Positions 10,047 through 23,600 of a stretch of DNA of 64,000 nucleotides are shown here, piece after piece. Every line of letters starts with the position of its first letter. The stretch's first letter is position 1. The stretch covers positions 14,001,756-14,065,755 of the forward strand of contig NC_019880.2 of assembly GCF_002234675.1 (NCBI RefSeq). The letters run 5' to 3'. The position numbers and the translations under genes were made by a program. Under the pieces are notes generated by a model, which did no database searches, was not told where the DNA came from, and saw nothing but the letters and a program-made list of their open reading frames with translations. Origin of the DNA: Oryzias latipes (Eukaryota; Chordata; Actinopteri; Beloniformes; Adrianichthyidae).

Positions 10047-13000
10047 TCAGGCTTCCTTCAGCAATGGCATATCTGGGAGGAACAGAGAATATACTTCATA
10101 AAGAAGAAATCAAAACCAAAACAAAAACAGATATTTATATACTGACCATCAGAGTAGTCCATCTCAGAGTCCAGAGAGAGGCTTTGTTGATCGCTGCCTG
10201 CAGACGGCCTTCTACGGGAGGAGCTGTCTCCAGCAGCACCTGCGTGGTCAAGGGCCCAGGTGGAGGACGACGACGGTGTCGAGGAGGAAGATGCCGTCGG
10301 CGCCGGCTGTGTCTCTGCGGCCTCCGATTGCTGCTGTTTGAGGTTGGGTGGCCTCGAAGGGCCGGGCTCTGGCGCGCTGGCGTGCTGGCCCTCAGACAGG
10401 ACAATGTGGACCCGATTCTCGGCGCTGACCACGGTCGACCTGCTGTTACTGACAGCCTCCTCATAGGACGGCAGAGTCACCTGGACTCCCTCGACCATGA
10501 TGGACACCGGCTGCCCCGACACCCCTTGGTCCCGCCTATGAACAGAGGACAAAGAAATATTGAGGCTCTACAGTCTTCTTTTTCTGGTTTTAACAATTGG
10601 AGCTTTAACTCACCGATGAAAGGACTTGAGCTTTGGCTGCAAAAGCACAAACAACACCACCAGAAGCAGGACGAGAGCCACGGAGCTCGCAGTGGAAGCG
10701 ACTATGGACAAAGCCGGCATTCCTAGAGGCAAAGACGGATGACGGTCTGGGGACAGAAGGACATTTCACACTTTTATCTGTACGTTAAATAAAAAATTAA
10801 ATAACAACTTAATTGGCTTTGATGCATCTGCTTTTGCTGTATTTTTTTTTTTTTTACCTTGCTCCATGACACAGCTAAGCTTCATTTGGCTGTTCCACTG
10901 TCCGAGCTGACAGGTGAGGTACTTGTAGTCTCCCTTTAGAACATAACCCTCGTCGCAGAAGTATTCAACCACCGTGCTATGAGGAAACACTCGGCATGAA
11001 GGGGGGTGGCATAAGTACCCCCCATTCTCTAGTTGATATGGAGCCTGGCATCCTGCCCAGGAAAAGAGTTCAAGCAGTTATTTTACAAAATAAAAGCACA
11101 GATATTTTCTCAACGAACAATAGAACAATAGAAAAACAATAGAAAAATTACAAAAAAGTGTGTCAGGACTTTTCTGACACCTAAAAAGTAAAGACAACTT
11201 GATAGACTGAATTAGCAAGTTAAACTACATGCTTTATTTTGCTATTTCATGTTTTTTAGGTTCTTATGGTGACATGAGCACTCATAATTCTACACAAACC
11301 AGGGAAAAATGGTTTTATGTACAGAGTTCTGAATCTTTTTACTACCCCAAAAATGATTTTTTTTGAATGAATTTCTATAATTATTCTTAAATTAATGATG
11401 AATTCAAGTATTTTTCTGAGAAAATATTGCCTTTAATAAACGAGTTAAAAATAGAATTTTATGCGTTTTGGGATATTTTGGGTTGGAGAAATCTTTTAGT
11501 TTTCAAGATTTCCAGTATACAATTAGACACAACTCTCCCATGGATAATCATATCCATATATAAGACAAATACTTCATGATGTATTTGTACCCTCAGTGTG
11601 AGTGCAGCGAGGAGGATCATCAGACCAGTGTCTCATTGAGGTGCAGGTGAGGATGCTGGATCCCTCCAGGAGGTAACCGGGGTCACAGCTGTACTGCAGC
11701 ACTGTTCCCACCGGGAACAAGTTCCTGTTTGTGTCTGTCTCATTGGATGAGCCATGCAGCAACAGTGGTCTAATACAACCTTAGACAAACAATACAAGAA
11801 TCAATAAGAGATCAAACTCCTGAAAATAAAGCACACGGCAAAGATACAGCAAAATTCCAAAACTATTTTAGATCAAAAAATTAGAAAGCCAAATAAAGGA
11901 CCTCAGTAAACGTTTTCAACAATAGATGTAGCTTTTTTTTTTTTTTTTTTTACCTTTGGCGAGTTCGGGGATGCAGCTGACCGGCACCGAGTCATCCCAT
12001 TTCCCGTAGTGACATGTGCGGAACTTGTAATCTCCTTTCATGGTATAACCTTCATTGCAGTAATACTGTATGACAGTGCCGTGAGAAAACCATCTGCATG
12101 GAGAGGGGTGACACGTGTAACCTCCATTTTCAGGCTGAGGTGGGGGTGGGCATGCTGTTAATGGAAAGACATGATATCAGTAACAGTACAGCATTCAAAT
12201 CTTAGCACTTAATTCCTTTCGCCAGGTTCAAATCTGTCTCTGTTATGTTATGGTGATGTAAAAACACTGTTTTCATATAAACTTCAGCACAACAACAAAC
12301 CATATTTAACATTATAGTCATTTAAAAGAGAAAAAGGTCAGATTTTAGGATTTTATCAATGTCTACCATCACTGCGGATGCAACGAGGAGGCGGGGAGGA
12401 CCAGTCTCCCAGAGTGGTGCAGGTGAGGATGCTGCGCCCGGCTAGCAGGTACCCAGGGTCACAGCTGTACTGCAGTACTGTTCCCACATGAAACAAGTTG
12501 GTGTTGGTGTCTGTCAGATTAGCTGAGCCGTGCTGCACCATGGACGGTCTTATACAACCTTTAAAAAAAAAAAACAAAAGTAGAAGAAAATTTGTTTAAA
12601 AAAAAGCCCAGTCTTTAGGTCAATTTGGAGTGATTTAGCACTTAATATTTTTAACATCTCATCATTTGTTTTCCTAAATGTTTTTATTAGATGTCTGCAA
12701 CAGTGCAAATTTTCTCGACAGAGGGATGAATAAAGGTTTATTTCAATTTAATCAAGTATGATCCATTTATTAAAAAATAAATAAATAAAAGATGCAGAGA
12801 CGCAACTGGAAAAGTTTAAAATTAGGTAAAAAAATTTTTTTTTTTAAAGTAAAACTCTGCTTTGGTTGACATGATTTTATAGACAACTCGTAGTTCTCCC
12901 CAGATTTATTCATATTTCTGGGGAGCACTGCAGCCTATTAGTAATATGTTAAAGACTGACCAACCTTTGCTTACACAACTGATCTCCACCGGACCGTCCC

Positions 13001-13695
13001 ACTGTCCATCTTGACACGTCAGGTAGGGGTAATCTCCACTCAGAGTAAAGCCCTCATTACATAAGAATTCAATAATGGTGCCATGGGAAAAGAGTCGACA
13101 CGGGGATGGGTGGCACGTGTAACCCCCATTTTCTGGTTTAGAGAGGGGTAGACATGCTAAAAAGGAAAAAAAAATGTTTTTTTTTAACAACTAGTTGGCC
13201 ATAAATTAAACTAAAAACAGGGATATAGTGTCTTACCGCCACTGCGTATGCACTGAGGGGGCTCAGAGGACCATCGTCCTGACGCAGTGCAGGTGAGAAT
13301 ACTGGGTCCATCTGGAAGATAACCGGGGTCACAGCTATACTGCAGAACTGTGCCCACTGGGAAGGAGCCCCTGTTGGTCTCAGTGAGGTTGACCCAGCTG
13401 TTCTGGACCATGTATGGCCTCATACATCCTGAAAGAGATGACCCAACAGCATTTTAATGCTTAAAATAGACACAGAAAGAGCATTTGTGCCACACGGTTA
13501 GGATGTAAAAAAATAAATATGGCAATCTAATAAAATGTAGTATATATTGACATGAAATCACTATTTTGTCATCTTACCTGAGCCTTGCCCAGTCGACAGT
13601 ACAGTCAGTACTAGCAGCAACAAGAAGGCTCTTTTGGTGGGTGAGGTCTGGACCCCACAAGCATTTGGAATTGACTTTATGTTTCCATTGCACAT
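10047..13695 (-). CDS. susd6: susd6-like membrane protein with six sushi domains, complete
   Basis: Coding exons (minus): 13578-13695, 13237-13428, 12965-13156, 12367-12558, 11954-12154, 11591-11779, 10858-11052, 10614-10722, 10147-10535, 10047-10072; 600 aa. It starts [11 protein letters not shown] and has a hydrophobic signal ([11 protein letters not shown]). Six CCP modules follow at about residues 40-426, one per exon, all with phase-1 junctions. Type A ([13 protein letters not shown]...WSS.PP.C) alternates with type B ([13 protein letters not shown]...GDY.YLTC...SC), three times. Type B matches the single sushi domain of human SUSD6. The juxtamembrane and transmembrane exon ([14 protein letters not shown]..., about 428-456) and the tail RRDQGVSG...[14 protein letters not shown] are near-identical to human SUSD6, and it ends in MPLLKEA. 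LPSY at 484-487 resembles a WW-domain ligand; human SUSD6 is reported to work with TMEM127 and the ligase WWP2 to lower surface MHC-I. The B1 exon uses a weak donor (GTTGGT at 12964) in the conserved phase. Confidence 0.88.
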
Positions 13696-13925
13696 CTTCC
13701 CCATTCAAAGTCAACACAACCTGATAATTTAGAGATCAGGTATTTATTAAGGTATCTTACTAAAAGCAGATAACAGGCAGAAAACTGTAGATCTAGCCAA
13801 CAACCAACCAGAGAAATAAATGATTATAACGTTCTTACGACTAAACCAGTAAATACACAAAAATAGAACTCCGAGATTGCTTGAAGGCCATAATAAAAAC
13901 AAAATAACAAGCTAGAAACCTACTT
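13696..13925 (-). other. susd6: susd6 5' UTR exon and first intron
   Basis: On the minus strand an acceptor (AAATTATCAG) precedes position 13730, so the first coding exon begins with about 35 bases of 5' UTR. A candidate donor GTAGGT at 13924-13919 would end an upstream non-coding exon. A second candidate donor, GTAAGT, is at about 14260. Transcript ends are not known. Confidence 0.4.
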
Positions 13926-14606
13926 CGTTGATTTTCAGCAGCGAAGCGACGACTTAAGAGATGCTCATCTCGTAGGATTTAAACTGAAAATGTCCCGTAA
14001 ACCACTACACACCCATTTTAAAGGGCCGCTAAAGGCTGGCAAAAATGTTGCCAAAATTAAGGTCAAGACAAAGCACGTAAACACGATAAATAACCGCAAT
14101 TCTTAAACATTTGAAGGAAGACTTCGAGCCACAGGACAAAGAAAGACAAAAGGTCCTATGTGCCTTTTGTTGTGACGCTACGCTAGCCACCAACAGTAAT
14201 CGATATATAGTGGTTCTTGCTAATGCTAACAGGATCACAAATCGATCCAGTACTTACCAAAAACACGGTTTTGGAACATCCACCGTAATAATATCACACT
14301 TTATACATTTATGTTTAATATTTCTTCCCCGTCGATAACACAGAAATTCAAAAAGAGCATAAAAAATGCGGATAAAGCAGCCAATCGGTACTAAGCTAAC
14401 CACTGACTACCCTCTATCTAGCTAACTCGCTACGCTAGCTAGCTGTACAGACTGTCGCATCAGCTGGGGTGCCTCAACGGCCCTCGTCACCCATAGTAAC
14501 GCAAGTCCTTAGTTACGATATCCGGGAGCATTGGCGTCCGTAGTTACCAAACATGTAAACAAAACATAAAAAAGTCGATTTGTTTGCTAGGGTTATCTTT
14601 ATTATA
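13926..14606. promoter_or_regulatory. head-to-head promoter region shared by susd6 and fsip1
   Basis: The susd6 ATG (13695, minus) and the fsip1 ATG (14607, plus) are 911 bp apart and diverge. The interval has more CpG dinucleotides than its surroundings, especially 14380-14560, no TATA box and no mobile element. It must hold both transcription starts. An X-box (14486-14500) is listed separately. Confidence 0.6.
14486..14500 (+). promoter_or_regulatory. X-box (RFX-binding motif)
   Basis: GTCACC-CAT-AGTAAC fits the RFX consensus GTNRCC-N(0-3)-RGYAAC without mismatch. It lies 107 bp before the fsip1 ATG. RFX factors drive cilium and flagellum genes, and FSIP1 is a sperm-tail and cilia-associated protein, so placement and gene agree. 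Confidence 0.6.
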
Positions 14607-17600
14607 ATGGAAATGTCAAGGATGAGAGGTCATTTAGATAACATTTCACAAACACTATTGAGGGAGCCAATAAACAGCCTTGTGTCCAGCTGCAACTCTG
14701 ACACGGTTGGTTCCACGAGCCCTTTTGGACCTGCTGTTTTTAATGGCGATGGTGCTGAAAAAAAGGTAAAATAAATGCAGATTATTTCGATTTTTTTAAG
14801 CTACAGTAAAAAAAAAAGAAAGAAATAAAGCAAAAACTAACTGTAGGCTGGATAACTTTACTAAAACGTTGCAGATCCAGAGTGGCAACGAAGAACCTTC
14901 AAATTTGTTCCAATCCAGGCAGTTACGTAAAGGTAAACTAGCTCTTCATTATGGGCAATAAAAATGGGATTCCTAATGAGAGTTATTGTTTCAGATCAGC
15001 ACCACAGTGGCGATGACACCGAGGATTGCTGTCTACAGAGAGCTTTGGAGGAAATGAGACGACTTGATGAAATATTGACTTTAGAAAGCTGCAAGGAAAA
15101 AGAAATTCGACATGAAAGAAAAGTACTTCAAGCAAAACTCTGGCAAGACCTTCTGGTAGAAACAATCAAGCTGTTTTTCTTCGCAGAAATATATAATCTG
15201 AGTGTTATTTGGCCACTAGAATATGTGTATATTTATATCTATATTTCTCCTTCTCAGGACAATTATCAGGAACACTCTGAATGTGCTCTTGAAGCTCTAA
15301 ACACTAAACAGTTTTTGGCCTTGGAAGCACATGCTGGTATGTACACAGATGCACAGAAAAAGTGTTATAAATTACAGATCAGAAAGTAAAAACTCAATAA
15401 TTGTTATTTTATCTTAAAGGGACAGATGACTTTGTTTCTGTGTTTGAAACGGAAATTCCAGACTGTCAGAATGATGGTAGAAGGCATTACACCAAAAAAA
15501 GTGAGTTTCTTGACATACAGACATGAGGAAAAATAAATAAAACATGTTCAAAACACCAACTTTAACCAAACATGCTTTAAAGATAAAGTTAGTAAACATT
15601 TCTGAACAAAACAAAAAGATCTAAACAAATATGTTTGGAGTCAAAGTCAGTTTTTTCCCCTCCAAATTTTGATCAATTCAGACGACGTTATGTAAAATAC
15701 TGTACTCTTTTTGAGAGAAAAGGGGTTATGACTTAAAAAGCCAGCAACCTAGTGGATGAGTGTCCAGCCTGAGACTGGAAGGTAGTGAGTTCAAGTCCAC
15801 AGCAGAGTCATTTAACTGCCAAATAGTTCCTGAATAGTTCATGACCGCAGCAGTATCTTCACTTCACCAGTCTCCCCGGGGATTGCTCCTCAAATGCAAC
15901 ATTCAAATTTTGCACCCCTAGGTGCGTGACAACTAATGGAGCTTTAAAATAAAAATAATTTAATTTTTTTAAATGATAACTCTAGATGCAACATTTTGAT
16001 TTTTATATAATTACACTTGTCTTATCTTAGAAGTGTCATGTAGTGACGCACCTAAAGCATTGAGGAGCAGAAATGGTTTCATACCAAGGCTGTCCACTTG
16101 GTGGCACTGTAAGCTAAAAAGAGAATTTCTCCTGACCTTTGGTGTGCTTGTCCACATATAAAATCTATAACAGCATTTTGTGGATTTTCGTTTGTTATAT
16201 GGCCTTCAGAATTATGTATTTAATAAAGTATATATCTTAAAACTGTGGTCAATGATAATTTTTAGCCTTCAATATAGATAAAAATCATTTAAAGTAAAAT
16301 AGCAGAAGTTGTTTGGGATTCAGTCTCATGTAAGTGTTGTTGTTCTTTTTTTGCCATTCATGCAAAGTCAAAGTTTTGCTGAACTCTCTTCACAGCTAAG
16401 ACAAAGCCAGGCAGCTTGAACGAGCCCTTTGAAAAATGTTCTGAGGACGTTGGAGACAGCCAGCCTAAAAACTGTCACTTTGAAGCAAGCAAGTGTAAGA
16501 ACATACAAAAAGACTTCATCAAGAGAAACATCAAGGTACCCAAAAGTTCACATTTGGAAAAGTGCAGCGTATGAGTTGGAGAAGGTCTATTTAAGTCTTT
16601 CCAAGACATGGAACATTTCTCCAAAGTCATCCCACATACATTTCCCCTCAAAAAACAATGTTTGCATTGAAAAACAGTTTAAAATGCTTTGCAAATTGTG
16701 ATTTTTGCTCTTTTTGTATCTAAAACTTCTGCAATATCTTAGCTGATAAAAGGTGAAGTTGGCCAAGACCTTTTGACTAGTGCGGAGAAAGAACGTCTGG
16801 CTGAACTTCTCCGACAAATCGACGAAGAGGAAGAGGACAGTGCCAGAGGCGCAGAGAGTGAGGTAGACTGACAAGGCACATTAAAAGACAACATATGGTG
16901 CAGAATGTGTTTCTCTTTTTCCTATTTGTTAATACTGACTATGTGGAGTTCTTATGGGGGAGCGCCACATGTGCACATTGGCTGCTTCTGCTACCATCTT
17001 TAAAAAAAAGTCTTTGTTTTTTTCTAATTTAAAATCTTTTAAAAATTCCCACATTCGTTGTGTGATTTGATGTAACTTTTAATCAGACCTCTCAGTACAT
17101 AATTAGGCTGATTCTTAGCTCTTGGGACACCTAATTGGGTTGCATTAGTCAGATATTTATGTTTTCATAAGTGTTTGGCAGCTACTTCTGCACTCTGGGT
17201 GGAAGATTCAGTGTCCTCAAAGCATTTTAGACCAGCAACCAGATGTCAGAAACCATATGTAGTTCACTTGAAATGCTGCATGTTATGGATTCATTTCATA
17301 AACTTTGTTGTCACTGCCATTCCCTCCACTACTGCAGAATTCAGAAGCAGGGATCTTAGGTGCGGTGGGATAAGAAGACACAACGTGACTTGCAGTGAGA
17401 AGAATAAGAGCTTTTCCACTTCATGTAGTTTTTTTTTCTCTGATGCTGCCAAAATCACATTAGAAAATTTTTTTTTTTTTTTGGATTTAATTTACCTTAA
17501 TAAGCTCTTTGGCAGCTGTAAAAACTTGTTTGAAGTCAGAAAGGATGGAGTCCTTTTGAAAGCAGGGGGGAAAAAATCCTGCTTACCTTTAACATGCGGT

Positions 17601-20600
17601 TCCGTTTAACTTGACCCCGGCAGCTCTGCAATGGTAGAATAAGTTGCCAGGATTTTTTAAATATCTGTCTGCTACTTTTATGATGTTTTCCTCAACCTTC
17701 AGAACAATGAATGTGATGAAAAATAGAAAAAAAACCTGAAGGCAGTGCAGATGCTCAGGGTTTTTCATTTTTGTTTATTTAACGTTTTTAGGAAAATGTG
17801 AATGCGAGGTTATTAATGACCATGTCGCCAAAATGTTATTTATGTTGTTAGAATTTTGACAGTGAGGTGGTGCCTTTAGTTCTTTGGATTTCACCCATGT
17901 CCTGGCAGAATCCCTTGAGACACATTCGTGAAAAGCTGCTGTTCACTGTTTACCCCACTTTTTTATTGATGTTACTGAGTCTTGTCCTAGCTACCTCCAC
18001 ACTTCTGTGTAGCTTTGGCAACCTGGAGCAGTAAATCTGGAGCAGTCCACATTTGCAGATCCCACACGAGCACATGTATTTACCTACACGTTAGGCATCA
18101 GAGGCCGCCATTGGTTCAAAAAGAACCCACTATATGTCTAAGTAGAAACACTCTCATTCCTCCAAAATAATGCCACGGCTGTTCAAACTGTGTTTGGTAA
18201 AGCAAGTTTCCAGTTTTCTTAGCGTAGCTTAAGAGCATCTATATTATATTAGTGTTTTTCTAAATATTGAAAAGAACATCAGTTTTCCCTAACATTAACA
18301 TGAATAAAAACAAAAAATAGAGAGAAAAGCTGCTATAACTGCTCATTTCTTGAGTATCTTTGCCAAGCTGAGGGAAACTGACAAATATAGTTAAAAGAGT
18401 TATAGAAAAATAATTAAGAAGGTCAAACAGATAAGGAAAATATGAATTACATTCACTACATTACTGTACATACAATCTTTTCTCCAGATGTCTGCATATC
18501 TACAGGGTTAAATCCCTTCAAGATTTTTATACAGTTTATTAAAAAAGAGTTCAACTCATTTTAAAGCTTATTCGATTCCTCATCCTTAAGTTTAAGACAA
18601 TAGTGCAGAGCAATGAGCAAAAAGAGTATATGTGCCCCGTGTTCAAACCGCTACTGAGAATAGCAGCCTTAAGCTCAGTGGACCATGACTCACCCTGCTG
18701 ATGCTTTTCTTCCAACAGGCCATGAGTTCTGTGTCACTCCTGACAGACCAGGGTTACACCCCAGAGCCCTCTGATCTGGAAAAGCTGCTTGACATTGACT
18801 TCAAAGTCCACAGTCTTCTTCCTGCTGAGGAGTTTCACTCCCTGAAAAGCTCTTCTTCAGACCTGAGCATGTCCCAGGTATGGATGTATTGATGATTTCT
18901 GTCTGAGCAATGGGTTTAAAGTCATTCAGGCACCCCCCTCACACGCACACGCACACACACACACACACACACACACGCACCCACCCCCACACACGCACAC
19001 ACACAGACAAAATACCAACTACAGGTAGTTTGATTCAGGTTCTTGGTGCATCACAAATGCATTTGTGACAAATTGCAGCCATACAGATGTAAATATGTAT
19101 GGCAAGTCGTTTAGCTCAAAAAGCAAAAGTTTGTTAAGTTGGGAAAAATGGCAAGACTTCTTAACTGTTCACAGTCATTCAAAACTATTTTGGTGACCAA
19201 GGCCAGTATTTAACCATGAGCAACAATTTTGAATGCTATTGTCATTTCTAAAGTCATTTTTTTCTTAAATTGCCACCATCTTAAAAATTGTTTTTGGACT
19301 ACAATGATTCCCTCTTAAACATTGGTTTCTTGCTACTAGTAAAATAAATCTGTTTTTTTTTAACGGTTACATAACTTTGAAAGCTTCTTACATAAAATGA
19401 AATGCATTCCACATTTAAGTGTTCCGTATTTGATCAAATTAGAAAGTGGATGATCCCACACCTGTTGTAATTCTTGTTAAAAAAAAGACTGTCTTCACAG
19501 TAAATCTCTTTCAGAGCCATCATTCATTTCAGGTCAGGAGCTGTAAATCCTTTGGGAGATCATAAAAAGCAATCTGTTTTTGTTTTACAGTTACCTTTCT
19601 TCTTGGTAGTCGTTTAGGTTCATAACTGGAACCACTTGGACAGCAAATCGAGGAACGCACTGGTTTGCTCGCACATTCCAACCTCGAATAAACAGACACA
19701 AAAAAAATCCAAACTTTTTTTTTTACTTCCTTAAAAGGAGTTTTTCCCATTAATAACAAATCATATTTAAACTGTCTGGTTTCAGTCTTCTTTTCTATAT
19801 TGAAACACATCCTTCTTCTGGGACAGCCAGAAAAGAGGTTTGCTTGATGGAGGGAGTTATTCACTTCACTTTTAAAGAAATAGCCAAACTCTCTGTTTAT
19901 TTGTGTTTTTACATTTACATTTTTGTTTCAAGCAAATATCTTAAGCCAGAGAGAAGGTATAAACCTGCCCAAAATTGGCACCACTCAGGACTCTGTCACA
20001 AAGGGAGTCGGTTCTTTCATCACAGGCTTAATAACAGACTTGAAGGAGGGACAGGAAAAGTGCTGACTTCGGAAAACAGGAACATTTCTCTTTCCTTTTT
20101 CATTTGGATGTTCTATCATGAGACCACAGACAACAGTTTGGTGGTTGAAATCCCCGTAGAGAAAAACAGAAAACATTACGAGGATTCAAGACACACGTGA
20201 CACAAAAAGACATCAGTTAGCAAAAATCAGCCTTTGAAAATCGTGTTTTTGGAGTTTTATACATGTTCTTGTGGCATTTTTTTCTCATCACGGAAGACAT
20301 ATATATAGATAATTAAGCTCAAACGTGCATTTTTTAGTATTTATTTATTCAAATCAGAAGCAGACGAAAAATGCTGCAGGTTTTATTTTATTTGATGGGT
20401 GACAAGAAGTTGGGGGCGGGCTTACTCCCCCTCAACAGTCCCACCCACAAATTTCTAATGAATTCCTGCCACTCTGCGGAGGCTATGTTGTTTTAGCCTA
20501 TAGTAATGGCATAATCATCATTAAGAGACCACTTGGAACGCTTTTTTAAAGAGATCAAAAGATGATCAGAGCGGGATTTTTGTGTAAGATTTTAAAGTGT

Positions 20601-23600
20601 TTCTGTTTTTTTGCATCTGTGTGTTTAATGCATTCTACCAATGCAACTGCATGAAAGAAACAGCCGTTTTTGTTGAAAAAAACTGTCTAAGAGTTGAAAA
20701 CATCAAAGTTAGAGTCATAACAGAAAAAGGGAGAAAGACACAGCAGGCCAGTTTAAAAAAAAAAATTCTTCAGACTTCAACTCATTTTCAGTGGACATTG
20801 TTGATATTGTGACTCTGAAAGCATTTCTTTTTTTTCATTTTCGAATCTCTCTTGTTTCTCAAACCTCAGCAAAAAATAAGCCTCTTCGTCATCGAAAACA
20901 TCTGCTGGCATGAGGCAATTAATGTACAGCACACACCTCCTACTGCACCTCAGTGTGGTAATTACTGCACCACCCACAGCTTGAAGTGAGCTGACAGAAT
21001 TCTGTCATGAGCTCCCTGGTGTCGATGACATATCCATGCATGTGCTCCACAATTAGGGGGAAGATGTTTCTTTTAAATGTGGTTTTTTGAGTGTAGCTTT
21101 AATAAAAACGAAATAACTAAGTTATGGTTTTCAGTCTCTGTTGCCTCCATTTCTTTCATAAATGGCTGGCCTTAATGTTTTTCCCTGTATTTGCATAGTA
21201 ACTGCAATGTTTTGTTGTGCTTTTTTTTGTATTTGTCTTGTATTCAAGACTATGAAGTCACATCATGTGGTTGCTGATTAGCACCCGTAAATAAAACTAC
21301 ATCAATGGAGAGTGGAGAGACTCAGGCTCAGAACAACCTTTTGACCAGCACAATGTGGTCAGTGGTCAGTTTGTAAAGCTTATTTATTTGGCTTGGTTGT
21401 ATAATTTGATCCATGGAAACGTTTTGTCATTCTGAAACCCTAGTTTGAAATGGGCAAGTGTACAGACATAAAAGCCAAACTTACACAGGTTTTTTGAGAA
21501 ACAAACACAATTCTTATCTGATATTAAAACTGTGATGATGCATTTCTTTTATTTGTAACATCTTTTAAAGATTTTTCTGCTCACTGGAAAAAAAAATCAT
21601 CTTTTGTTTAATTGTTAGGCTTTAAATTGAACTCTTGAAGCCGAATAAACCCCCTAAAATTGTCAATTACTGCTCATTTTGGGGCAATTTTAAAGTAGAC
21701 TTATGACTTTCATTATATTTGGTATGCTGAATAGTCTGTCTGTGTTCACTCTGTGTCTGAGCAGCAGCAAAGTGAACTGAGTTTCAGAGTTCATGTTAGA
21801 TAATGAACTTTAATGATTGTTTAGTGTTTAAGTTTGGTTTTAAAGTGATTTAGATTTGTAATTTAAACAGCATTAGTAAAAAGCAAATGTTCTGGAAAAC
21901 CTGGAAGACACGTTGAAGCTGCAGGCAGTCCTTCTGCTAATTCCTTACTGTTGACATTTTAGAGATCATCTTAAACCCATAATCCATAAATGTTAGACGA
22001 AAAAACAAACTAATCAAATAATAGGCTTACAGTGATTGTTGTTGGGCTTTTAATAATTTGCCTTTGTATAGAAAGACTTTGATGCTATTTAAAATAAAAG
22101 TAGAACTACAACAGAGAAATGTAGGAAAAAACATGTTCATTTAATAAATGTTCTTTCAGTGAAAGCTACAGGCTTATCATGATAGAATAGAAGCATCACA
22201 ATAAGAAAAAGAAATGGACAACATTAACCTTTGTGTAGCATTCCTTTGTCTTTTGACTACGGCCTGTTTCAGAACTGACAAGTTGCAGGACTTTTGGGAA
22301 ATGAATCCCATCTTATTTTTGTTTGATCGGGATTCAAGCTTCCTAATATTCTTGGTTTTTCTTTGTCACGTTTTAAAGTTCAAAATGTTTCAAATGTTTT
22401 TATTTTTTTATGTTTGGTGAGATCTGGACTGCAGGCATCTAGAATGTGCTGAAGCCATGCTTTGTGGCCACACACGTTTTTAACATTTGGTGTCTATTTA
22501 TCTTTTTGCTTTGCTGCTGCCATCACATTCAGGTTAGATTTTTAATGAAGTGCTAAATTGTCCCATTCTCAACATTTAAGTTTTTGACATTTTTATAGTC
22601 ATAAAGTACAGTTTACAATGTTTTCTTTTTCACTAAAATTGTGTAATTCTTAGAGTAATAATCCTAATCGGAGAAGTAATGTAATCTTGGCATTACTAGT
22701 TTCATGATAGCTCTGCAGAGTGTTGCAATTGCTGTTTTCTCACAGCTTAAATGAAAAAAAACATTGGGCACCCCACCCTATAATTCCCTTGAGACTTGGT
22801 ATGTTGTGTTGTTAGAAATGCCTTATTTACAACAACTGGGTTAGCTTGGAGGCATATTAATGTCTTTGGTTTGCATGAACAAAATCTGACTATTTTTTAT
22901 CCAAGCATCCATCTATTGAGGAAAACAGCCCCCACAGGTCAGCCAAGAGACACAGTCCCTTCCTGTGTCTTTCCCAAAGGCCACCTCTTGGTGGAACATG
23001 CCAGGGAAACCTTTCCAGTTAAAGGTCCCGAGTCAAAACAAAAGAGACACCCAAGCCAATTCAATTAGCTTATCCTAATGTGGAAGCGTATCTAATAGGC
23101 TCAAACACAGGCTCCTCTTGGCAAACACACCCAGGAGGGAACCAGCCGTGTGAAAAGTCTTTGGTATGACCCTACAGTGGATTTGAACACACACCCTCTA
23201 TGTCTCAGGGCAGGGCAGACCATCTACCACTAGTAAAAAAGCCTGAGCTTCAATGGGAGGCTGAATTGTACAGGCTAGAGATAGTTGGATTTGACTCCAC
23301 CCTTAGTTTTGGCTCTTAAACCCAGCCTGGTGAACTAAATGGTCATGGCTTCAGTTTACGACCCCAACAGCAGTACAGAGTACCAGGCTTTTAAGGAGGG
23401 ATACTGGAAAGTGGTCTGACCAGGGACTTCATTGTTCTACTGGGGGACTTTACTGCTCACATGGGCATTGACAGCGATACCTGAAAAGTTGTGCCTTTGG
23501 TCATGTGTCTTGGACACTCAGGTGAAGAGTGGTGAGGAGCTTTCAGACAGTAATCACCTGGTGGTGAATAACTGTTGCTTTCGGAGGGGCAAACTAATTG

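Noticed and set aside
9674..10726. 350-codon open frame on the plus strand
   Set aside because: It runs antisense through the last three susd6 coding exons, their introns and the 3' flank, including GC-rich exon sequence. It has no domain, and the minus-strand frame matches SUSD6 with correct splice sites.
12950..12975. Stronger-looking donor GTAAGC just inside the susd6 B1 exon
   Set aside because: Using it would change the phase and truncate the exon after its last cysteine. All five sister exons end in phase 1, which the weaker GTTGGT donor provides.
17175..17609. 144-codon frame in fsip1 intron 7
   Set aside because: Low-complexity Phe/Lys-rich translation of intronic poly-T/poly-A, with no homology that I can recall.
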